A DNA stretch of 64,000 bases from Linanthus parryae (taxonomy: Eukaryota > Streptophyta > Magnoliopsida > Ericales > Polemoniaceae): positions 21,573,001 to 21,637,000 of the forward strand of contig JALGPY010000003.1 in NCBI GenBank assembly GCA_023055425.1, read 5' to 3'. Below are positions 55,817 through 64,000 of the stretch, in pieces. The notes beneath the pieces are model-generated. The model did not search any database. It was not told the DNA's origin and saw nothing but the letters and a program-made list of their open reading frames with translations. Both the position numbers and the translations under genes were made by a program. How positions within the stretch are numbered: position 1 is the stretch's first letter; each line of letters opens with the position of its first letter.

Positions 55817-57181
55817 ATGGAAGCAACAAGAGCAAAACACATTCCGGAAGAGATGGTCCTCAACATACTCTGGAAGGTAACAGAAGAGGAGGCTCTTGCA
55901 AGATTCAAGTGTGTTTCCAAACAATGGCTTCGTTGGATTTGTGACATTATCAACACCAGACCTAAAAGGCAAAGACTGATCGTCATGCCTGCTTCAATGG
56001 AGGGGCAATTTGTCTTCAAGACCATGCAGCCAAAATCTAGGCAGCTCCAAAACATGGCGGCTGCTGCTGTACCATGGAAACCATATAAATACACCCAGAT
56101 CTACGGTTCGTGTAATGGGTTTCTGCTCGTCGGGTACGGCAACGATTTATTTCTCTGGAATCCATTGACTCGTTACGTTGAGAAAATATGTTATTTCAAA
56201 AGGTGGGACGCAGACCAGATGGTTGGAGGACTTTGCTTCGACTCCTCGACAAACGAGTACAAGGTTGTCATTGCTCTGATAGAAGAACCTCTTGGTGGCG
56301 ATGATTTCGTAGTGGTGGGAAGCCCGAAAAACAAGACATGGACGCAGATTGAGTTCCCTTATTGTCCCGAAACTGTCGGCTCCGGACCTGTGTTGCACAA
56401 TCGTCTTCACTGGTTTGCTTCTTGCAGCTCTTCTGACCCTTACGTAATAATTTATTTCGATACAAAGACTGATACGTTCCTAGAGTTACCCATGCCTCTC
56501 GTAGGGGACGCGGGAAAGAACTATGTTCTAGGTTTAGGAGTTTTAGATGGATGCCTTTGTATGACCCGTCCGAAAAATTACTCTGTTGGAGTTATGGCAG
56601 AGGTACTAGTAATGAAAGAGTATGGTGTGAGAGATTCGTGGGCAGTTCTCTTCCGAATTAACGGAGATTGTTTTCACGGTGAAATTGTACCCTTCTTCTA
56701 TGTCGATGAAGGGAAGAGCGAAGTGTGTATGAAGATCACAGATCATTCCAAGTGGATCGATAGAATAATCGTGTATGACATTAATGCCGATTCGCAGATT
56801 GAGCTCGATAGTGTGAGGCATTGGCATTCGTGTAGTGTCACATTTGAAGTTTCATCAGAAACACCGATTGGGGGTGATTGGGAAGAGTTAGAGTCTAGAG
56901 GCGAAGCTTATTATTCAGAGATTCATGGTCCAGAATGCAAAAGAACAATGACAAGACGCAAGCATGTTTTCTGGTGCATGGTTACCGAGGAGTTAGAGGG
57001 CCACCAACACTATTTTAAAGACTACAAAGAAGAAGAAGAAGAAGAAGAAGAAGAATGGGAAGTTCCTAAGAGAAGCAAGTGCAAGAAGAAATCCGTTCAA
57101 TGTGATTCTCTTGATAGCATCCCGACTAGAAACACTTTTGATATTCTAGGACACTGTCAACCGTTGGACGACCACGGATGA
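55817..57181 (+). CDS. F-box protein with F-box-associated domain
   Basis: 454 residues, single exon, start MEATRAKHIPEEMV. The F-box is at about 6-46 (IPEEMVLNILWKVTEEEALA, FKCVSKQWLRWI), the part that binds the SKP1 adaptor in SCF ubiquitin ligases. The F-box-associated region follows (GSCNGFLLVGYGNDLFLWNP, GLCFDSSTNEYKVVI, VGSGPVLHNRLHWFAS, IIYFDTKTDTFLELPMP), which binds the protein to be ubiquitinated. The C-terminus is unusual: a run of nine Glu codons (GAA repeat) then WEVPKRSKCKKK. The frame could extend two codons upstream only with a GTG start, so the ATG at 55817 is chosen. The target is unknown. A paralogous pseudogene lies 3 kb upstream. Confidence 0.9.
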   Translation: MEATRAKHIPEEMVLNILWKVTEEEALARFKCVSKQWLRWICDIINTRPKRQRLIVMPASMEGQFVFKTMQPKSRQLQNMAAAAVPWKPYKYTQIYGSCNGFLLVGYGNDLFLWNPLTRYVEKICYFKRWDADQMVGGLCFDSSTNEYKVVIALIEEPLGGDDFVVVGSPKNKTWTQIEFPYCPETVGSGPVLHNRLHWFASCSSSDPYVIIYFDTKTDTFLELPMPLVGDAGKNYVLGLGVLDGCLCMTRPKNYSVGVMAEVLVMKEYGVRDSWAVLFRINGDCFHGEIVPFFYVDEGKSEVCMKITDHSKWIDRIIVYDINADSQIELDSVRHWHSCSVTFEVSSETPIGGDWEELESRGEAYYSEIHGPECKRTMTRRKHVFWCMVTEELEGHQHYFKDYKEEEEEEEEEWEVPKRSKCKKKSVQCDSLDSIPTRNTFDILGHCQPLDDHG

Positions 57182-57690
57182 ACCGTTGATTTTGATGACA
57201 TATTTCCGAGGTTGTGTTTATTTGATGCGGATCCGTTTACGACTATTCTAGGTTTATGGGATGGTTGATTTTGTTCCTGTTTCCTATCTGTTACCTTTTG
57301 TTGATCCTCTATAATATATTTTTTCTGTTAGATGGACACTTCTTGATGATATGGTGTTATCCTGTACAGGGGCGGACCTACATAAAGACTAGTGGGGCTA
57401 TAGCCGCCACTCAATTTTTAAAAATTGAAATTTTTCCCTTCTTTTTTGAAATCTTTCCAGTTTAGCCCCCACTCAATATAACAAAAATTAAAATTTACCC
57501 CTATTCTATTATTTTTCCCTAATTTAGTCCCCACTGCCATGAAATTCTGGATCCTGTTTCCTAGATCGGAATAATCTCTTACCAGGGTAGCTTTGTTCGG
57601 TAGGCCGAAGGACTTCTCAAAAGACATGCGCTTCTTGAGCCGATGCGATCTCACGGATATGCAACTCTGGCTGGTGAGGAAAGGTTAAAA
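57182..57690 (+). other. 3' flank of the F-box gene, duplicated upstream
   Basis: Matches 53341-53525 plus 55314-55390, so the duplication includes gene and 3' flank. This copy alone has an extra block at about 57367-57556. Confidence 0.8.
57367..57556. mobile_element. probable small hAT-like MITE
   Basis: Starts CAGGGGCGGACCTAC, a common plant hAT-MITE terminus, and is absent from the paralogous flank. Possible flanking repeat ATCCTGT (57359-57365 and 57551-57557). The right terminus is poorly defined and shows only a short inverted match, so the ends are approximate. Confidence 0.5.
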
Positions 57691-57736
57691 TTTGGCATGT
57701 AATGTTTGCAAATGTTAGCTTCACGGTAACGTGTAA

Positions 57737-58104
57737 GAGCATATCCAGTAGTAGTAGTTAAAAGTTATTTATAATTTGATAAAAATTTGACATTTCTATT
57801 TTAGATATTGTAAAATTTTAGTTAGTGCTCCAATAGTGTTAGTTAAATGATTAGCTAAATAACACGTGGCACATTTTCAATATTTCTTTTATGAGAATTT
57901 TAAGGAATTCAGGACATAACCGCTAAAAACATGGATAAACAAAATATGAAGTTATTTATCGATCCGGCTCGTTAAAAGTAGTGAGCGGGATAACTATCCG
58001 CTAAAATAAAGAGCGTAGTAGAGAACCTATTGAAGACAATATTTTTTCCACCTTATTTATATTTTGAAGATAACCGTCATATAAATAACCTATTGGAGAT
58101 GCTC
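57737..58104. mobile_element. Tourist-like (PIF/Harbinger) MITE
   Basis: 368 bp; terminal inverted repeats GAGCATATCCAGTAG and CTATTGGAGATGCTC (13 of 15 matching), flanked by TAA on both sides (57734-57736, 58105-58107). No ORF. Confidence 0.85.
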
Positions 58105-58107
58105 TAA

Positions 58108-58733
58108 GGGAGCGAGCGTACAATCATGTTGATTAGCAAGCTATATCATAATAAGGTCTTTTACGTCTAGACAATCTTGTGCAAATGAATCTCTATTTTT
58201 CATGATTAGCAAGCTATAACATGAAAATCGGAGATTTTGTGGGACCATATGGAGATTGGAGACCTGATGTTTACCGTAGTTAAAAGTCTCGAAACAATTT
58301 GGTATGACGACAGCTCGAAAGCGGATCAGTGTTTGGCCCATCCGTGTTGAGCAATGTGTCAGTGTTTGGCCTAATTATCTAAAGAGGCCCAATGAGGCAA
58401 TGACTACCTCAGCTATAGCACCACCCACTAGTTACCCGTTTAATCCACTTGAAGCTACAGTGTTTAACTCTTTATGCTTACCATATCTGAAATAATCCAC
58501 TGAATTGCAATCCTTTCTTCTAACATTTCAATCAATAGCTTATTGTCCCCTTCAACAGTACTCGTAATTTTGGTAAGCATTTATTGTAACATTTTCATCT
58601 TAGCCATAAAATTATAAGAACTTCAATTCGGACCTATCAAAATTACAGTTACATTCCTACTGAATGTTACTGAATATACGTAATTTGGTAACGGTACATA
58701 TGATTTTATAATTTTCTTCTTCTTAATAGTCCA
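58108..58733. other. intergenic, nothing recognised
   Basis: AT-rich. A short repeat of GATTAGCAAGCTAT at about 58130-58145 and 58204-58217. No supported gene. Confidence 0.6.
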
Positions 58734-58738
58734 GTCGG

Positions 58739-59054
58739 TGATACGGGTAGCGTATCATTATTATCTATTTATATTTAATTATTTATTTATTTATTAGGTA
58801 ATTAATAAATTAGTTGTTTAATTATGATATCTGGTTATTTAATAATCTGGGCTTGGCCGGTTAGGTCTAGGGTTAGCGTAATTGGTCTATTTAAATTGAT
58901 GTAATATTTCATTATGAATCAATCAATAAGAATATCAAGTATCTAGTCTCATTCTTATTCTCTTTAATCTCTCTCTTTGTTCTTCGCCTATATCTCTCTC
59001 AATTTCTTCATTTTGTCTAACAAATTCTTCCTATTCCGATACTATTACGTATCA
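58739..59054 (+). mobile_element. solo LTR related to the young 1.8-kb element
   Basis: 316 bp, TGATACGGGT...ACGTATCA, flanked by GTCGG on both sides (58734-58738, 59055-59059). Its start and the AT-rich then GGGCTTGGCCGGTTAGGTCTA order resemble the minus-strand LTR of the 53526-55308 element. No internal sequence remains, consistent with LTR-LTR recombination. Confidence 0.8.
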
Positions 59055-59059
59055 GTCGG

Positions 59060-60525
59060 GCACAGGCAATACTGCAGTCTTCTTCCTTAAAAGAAATACA
59101 TTTTGAAATGGTTTGTTTTAAATGACCCATCTTACAGATGTCTGCAGCAAAGAATTTGTTATGCCCACAGAGAACAAGAACTTGAGTTCATAATGGAGTT
59201 CATGTTCTATTGGATTTTATATGCAGATATCTTACTTCCATTTCAAGAAAATGACAAACTTGTGAGTTCAAAAATCTGACACCACCAACTTTGATTCTTT
59301 CCTTTATTTATTTCCATATGAATAATCTTCAAACTTCATGAACCTCTCAACCTATGAATATTGTAAAAACACCTTCAATCATTGTACACTCCCAGTAATG
59401 GTCAAGACATACATATGTTTAAGAGAATCTACTTAGCTTTCCACTAGCGTCTGAAATATAAAAAGGATGAGTGATTGCTAGAATGTTTGGAAGAGTGTAT
59501 CTGTGACTTGTGAGCATGAAGATACTTTGATAGTTACTGCATGTGTAATTATCTATAAAAGCCTTTAGGTCCATATGATTCAATTGAGTTTGTATCTTTA
59601 AGATTTTTTTGTCATTCCTCTATTAAGTTTTTTAGTTCAATCACGGTTGTCTATTGATCTCCTCAACTACAAGTCTGTCAGCTCAATTTTTTTAAGCAGG
59701 TTTACTAATCTTGCGTGGTTTGTAGGTTAATACACTAAAAATGAGTTTATCTAATGCGCACTCGAAAGGTGACGATTACGGTAAAAGAACAAAAAACAAA
59801 ATCTTATATATGTACGCAAACCATAGTAATAGTCTAACATAATAAGTTTGATATATTGTACTAGTATTGTTTTCATGTATTATAGATTCTAGATGAAACT
59901 GATTGGACAATGAATAACCAATGATATAACTGAACTATTCAGATATACCACTCAGAAAAATGAAAACTTTTTAAATATCATCTTAGTCATGTAGTAATTA
60001 ACAACAATGTATGTAATACAAGTTTGAGGACCCCGAGATTCCTATAATTTTACATGTTCGTCTCACATTGTTTCAATTAAATACCAAGTGGATCAACCTG
60101 TTTGTATCAAGTACTAGTAGTGGAATCTCTTAAGGGTACAAAAATAAATAGTCTAAATCACGTAATATTGAAATGAAAATATATAGAGAATGTCTTTTTC
60201 AAAGTGCCTTTTCATAAAAGTTAATATTTTTTTCTTGACAAAAACACATGCCAATTAGATTATTTGATAAATGAATTTCCACATTGTTTTCTAGTATCAT
60301 GTTCCTTAGTGTGCCACCTGTACGTGGTCCACCCTGTCCACATAAAAAACAATGCAATTATGGTTTCAAGCGACGGTAGTAGAAGTACTTGATAGCACAC
60401 AAAATGCAGGACTCAAAGGCACTTGATATAAAATTGTGGGGACCCTAAAAAGAAAATGAAAAGCAGGGACTCAAAGGCACTTGATAAGAGATGATTGTAG
60501 GGAACCAAAAATAAAATAAAAATAT
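59060..60525. other. intergenic, nothing recognised
   Basis: AT-rich with no ORF resembling a protein. A 20-bp phrase GACTCAAAGGCACTTGAT recurs at about 60409 and 60468. Confidence 0.6.
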
Positions 60526-60597
60526 AGGGCCCAACCGGGTTCGAACCGGTGACCTATTGATCTGCAGTCAATTGCTCTACCACTGAGCTATGGACCC
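60526..60597 (-). tRNA. tRNA-Cys (GCA)
   Basis: 72 nt on the minus strand. Acceptor GGGTCCA/TGGGCCC with discriminator T, D arm GCTC-AGTGGTA-GAGC, anticodon arm ATTGA-CTGCAGA-TCAAT (anticodon GCA), T arm ACCGG-TTCGAAC-CCGGT. All stems pair. Internal A and B boxes are present and a T-rich run follows the 3' end as a Pol III terminator. No intron, no encoded CCA, as expected for a nuclear gene. Confidence 0.95.
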
Positions 60598-61034
60598 TTT
60601 CATGTTGTTGGACTGCAAACAATATGTTTTTAATACGTTACGCCATAGAATGAGACATAAACTGTTTTGCCACTTTGCCCCCTTCACACACACAGCTAAA
60701 TAAGTTAATGGCGTTACTGCATCCGCACATAATAAGGGATGAATTAATGTGTATCCAATATTCTTCTTCTTCTCCTAAAAATATATATTCTTCGTCGGAG
60801 TTCGGGTTGAACTCCTCACCTTCTACAAACGTATCACGTAGTGTGTATCCAATATTCTTCTAGATATGCATGGGAACGGTACTCATCTCCTTGGACCCCG
60901 ATGGAGGGGCTGAAGAATCAAAAACCGCCATTATATACTTATTTGTACACATGACAGAATACATCATCGTCGAGTGAGTCATCCATTCCCGTACAAAAGA
61001 CAAGTTCCACACCTAAATCCACCAAAGCGCCTCA
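60598..61034. other. intergenic, nothing recognised
   Basis: No supported gene; GTGTATCCAATATTCTTCT recurs at about 60748 and 60841. Confidence 0.6.
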
Positions 61035-63126
61035 TAAAATTGTAAGTCGCCCATATTGTTCATCCATGGAAAGCATTACCTATAACAATAAGACCACTAA
61101 ACAAAAACCAATATTGGTAGACGTAATTTCCTTTAGGCCTAGTTTGGGTAGCGGATATGATAAGCCGCATATGGCTTATACTGGGAAATGAGGTGGGATA
61201 TATATGTTACCGGATAATGTCGAATATGATATGTTGGCTTACTGTATTTGGGTGTTGTAGGATATGAGGTAGAATATAATGAATGGTTCATGTGAAAATG
61301 ACCACAGTTTCCTGCAATGTCGTGATTTGAACTCGTGGTTCATCGTATTCTATTTTATGCATAAAACACACAAATTAACTAACTTAGTCACTAAATTAGA
61401 GTTAATCAAAGAAAAAATTGATAAATGGAGTTCAGATTTTCTGAACAAGTCTAGAACTCTTTAGATTGAAGATCTTCTAAACATCGTTCACAGTTTTACG
61501 ACGATCTATCCACCCATACCAAATCCACAGTTGCCATGTGGATGGTGTTTGTAGACTGCGAGTTTTTGAGGATTTGGCTTAATTGGGATGTTTGGGGGAT
61601 GTTAAAGTTATACTTTTTCTTTTCCAATTTCCGCAAACGGTGAAATGTACTTCGAAATTGGGTTCGTGGGGTAAAACGATTCTCCTCCTCATTCATCTTG
61701 TGGCGTGCTTGTTGGGATGGTGGTTCCGAATGCTGGCTCAACCAAGTTCAGATATGGCTCTGAGTGCTGCTGCTTTGACAGGTCAAAAATGGTTGAATTG
61801 AAGAAATCTTCATCCAACAGTTTTATGGTAGTAGCCAAAGACTTAACAATCTGTTGGTTGAGTGGTCTCTTCACCTAACTCGAACCCGCATAGAGGACAC
61901 AAAGGGCGGATGAGAAGGAGGACATAAATAGCGGAGGAGAGGGAGGACACAGAGAGATGAGAGGGAGAGAGTGAATAAGAGAAATGGTGGACATTTCTCC
62001 AAAAATTGGTATTTATACCCATGTTAATTTGGTATATTGATGCGGTATTTTTGTCCAAAAAATGAACCCCATATCCCTAATAAAATTGTAAGTCATTGGT
62101 CATCCATGGAAACCATTTACGTATAACAATAAGACCACTATACAAAAACCAAGATTGGTAGACCTAATTTCCTTTAGGCCTCGTTTGGGTAGCGGATAGT
62201 CGGATATGATAAGCCGGATGTGGCTTTATATTGGGATATGAGGTGGGATATATATTTTTCGGATAAGGCCGAATATGATATGCTGGCTTACTGTGTTTGT
62301 GTGCTGTAGGATATGAGGTAGGATAAAATGAAGGGCTCATGTGAAAATGATCACATTTCCCTGCAATGTCGTGATTTTGGAATCGTGGTTCTTCGTATTC
62401 TATTTTATGCATAAAACACACAAATTAAAATATTTAGTCGCTATAATTAGAGTTAAACAAAGAACTGATTGATAATGGAGTTCAATTTTTGTGAACAAAT
62501 CTAGAACTCTTCCGATTAACATTTTCTAAACATCGTTCACAGCTTTACGACGTTCTATCCACCCATACCAAACCACAATTTCCATGTGGGTGGTGGTTGT
62601 AGACTGCGATTTTTTTAGGGTTTGGCTTAATTGGGAGGTTTGGGGGATGTTAAAATTATACTTTTCTTTCTCCAATTTCCGCAAACAGGGAAATGTACTT
62701 TAAAATTGGGTTCATGGGTTGTATGATTCTCCTCTTCCTTCGTCTGGTGGAGTGCATTTAGGGATTGTGGTTCTGGTAATTACTGGCTCAACCAAGTTCA
62801 TATATGGCTCTGGGTGCTGCTGCTTTGACAGATCAACAATGGTTGGATCGAAGATATCTTCTTCCAGCAGTTTTATGTTAGTAGCCAAAGACTTAACAGT
62901 CTGTTGGTTGCGTAGTCTCTTTGCCTAACTCGAACCCGCATAGAGGACACAAAGTGCGGAGGAGAAGGAGAACTCAAATAGCGGAGGAGAAGGAGGACAC
63001 AGAGAGACGAGAGGGCGGAGATTGAACACGAGATATGGTGAACATTTCTCCAAAAAAGGGTATTTATACCCATGTTAATTTGGTATATTGATGCAGGTAT
63101 TTTTGTCCAAAAAATTAACCCCATAC
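61035..63126. repeat. 1,046-bp tandem duplication
   Basis: Unit 1 61035-62080 and unit 2 62081-63126 begin with TAAAATTGTAAGTC and run in parallel. Each holds about 100 bp of flank and the left part of a TIR element. Divergence is several percent by eye. Confidence 0.88.
61136..62080. mobile_element. Harbinger-like TIR element, right end missing
   Basis: Begins GGCCTAGTTTGGGTAGCGGA after TTA (61133-61135), contains GGATATGAGGTGGGATAT-type subterminal words, and ends at the junction with duplication unit 2 before any right terminal repeat. Confidence 0.7.
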
Positions 63127-63320
63127 CACCCCCTCCCCAACAACTCTTTATCTGACTTATACCACCACCCCCATGGGATATGATTTTAGGCAAAACAAAG
63201 AGAGGGAGGATATGTCTTGGATATGATTTCACCCGCATATCCCCTATCCAAACAACGGATATGATATGAGAGAGAAAACATATCATATCTGACATTCATG
63301 TCCGCTACCCAAATGAGGCC
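62177..63320. mobile_element. Harbinger-like TIR element, complete
   Basis: 1,144 bp with 20-bp terminal inverted repeats matching at 19 positions (left 62177-62196, right 63301-63320), flanked by TTA on both sides (62174-62176, 63321-63323). GGATATGA words are repeated near both ends. No transposase seen; ORFs inside have no recognisable similarity. Confidence 0.8.
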
Positions 63321-63323
63321 TTA

Positions 63324-64000
63324 GGGATTACAACTAAACCGCAAGGATCCTTCCATGCCATACACATCTTATTATGCGAATTTCCCATATTAATATTATT
63401 TTGCCAAAAATATCTTATTGAAAAGACTTGTTTTGCATACTTCTTGGCCATAAGCTAACGAATTTGCGCCGATAGTAGCACTCGATTTCTCCTTCTCCGT
63501 AATTTGGATTATTTCTTGCATATTTTTTAAGGCTAGATCATTCATTTTAATTAGAAGTGCATGGTCCAAATATACACTTTGATGCTGATTTACGTTTATT
63601 AAAGATTAGCTTCACAAGACATAATTTATTTTGTTGCCCACTTATAACACACACACATATGTGTGTATACTCATTTAATTAATGTGTTTTTTGTTATATC
63701 TATTATTACAATTTAACTATAAAATTATATTTATTATAATTTACCCTAAAGTAATTTAACTATATTCATCTCTAACCTCTTGGTTCGTTTTCTTTGTTTT
63801 TCGTTTCAATTTTTTCGTTGTCTTGCCATTCCAAGTTCCCTGGCAACACAAATCTCATTGGTTTAAGCGATGAACGTTTTCTTTCTCATTAACTTCTCGT
63901 TAATACACTTCCAATCTCTCGTACCATCAAGTCACCAACCAATGAACCACCTCCAACCGAAAAAATGCTCTCTCCTCTCACCTCAAGAAAACCCACTACG
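63324..64000. other. intergenic, nothing recognised
   Basis: AT-rich. Contains the 16-bp palindrome ACACACATATGTGTGT at 63651-63666. No supported gene up to the window end. Confidence 0.6.

Noticed and set aside
62873..63295. 140-aa minus-strand ORF in the Harbinger-like element
   Set aside because: No transposase motif, crosses the terminal region, and is not kept in the other duplication unit.

Overview
The window is nuclear DNA of a flowering plant, probably a eudicot (species not identifiable by eye). It is dominated by nested LTR retrotransposons of plant-specific lineages: Ty1/copia Angela-like, Ty3/gypsy Tat-like with a second RNase H, and a Tekay/Del-like derivative. It also holds an intronless plant F-box gene, a CYP72-type cytochrome P450 fragment, a plant-mobile-domain pseudogene and a nuclear tRNA-Cys.

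Layout. Bases 1-33157 are a minus-strand Angela-type copia array ('copia A'). A gag start with its leader (1-2097) shares one LTR (2098-3516) with a second unit. That second unit's RNase H is split by a plus-strand Angela-type element ('copia B', 3802-26427). Copia B in turn carries a 14.6-kb minus-strand Tat-type gypsy element ('gypsy 1', 5991-20563, TSD ATGTG). The rest of copia A (RNase H, RT, integrase, gag, leader, 5' LTR) fills 26428-33157. All of this sits in the 3' part of an older minus-strand Tat-type element ('gypsy 2', 33158-52173), whose far LTR lies outside the window. Gypsy 2 also carries a 7.6-kb non-coding Tekay/Del-like element with 3.2-kb LTRs (38602-46192, TSD CCCGC). Gypsy 2 itself lies inside a decayed F-box gene copy (52174-53338).

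Bases 52174-64000 are the host locus. It holds the F-box pseudogene with a hAT-type MITE and a (GAA)n expansion, a young 1.8-kb LTR element with identical LTRs and one long ORF (53526-55308), a 31-bp perfect hairpin, the intact F-box gene (55817-57181), a Tourist-like MITE, a solo LTR, a tRNA-Cys gene and a tandemly duplicated Harbinger-like element.

No autonomous element is intact. Gypsy 1 comes closest: one reading frame of about 2,176 codons is broken only by four stop codons. Its 6-kb region between pol and the 3' LTR carries antisense cargo: a plant-mobile-domain pseudogene with a TATA box upstream, and the last exon, acceptor splice site and 3' flank of a CYP72-clan P450, set in a degenerate repeat array. 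Gypsy 2 carries a different antisense ORF (33574-34962) in the same compartment. That antisense cargo compartment is the most unusual content here. Probably functional host genes are limited to the F-box gene and the tRNA.
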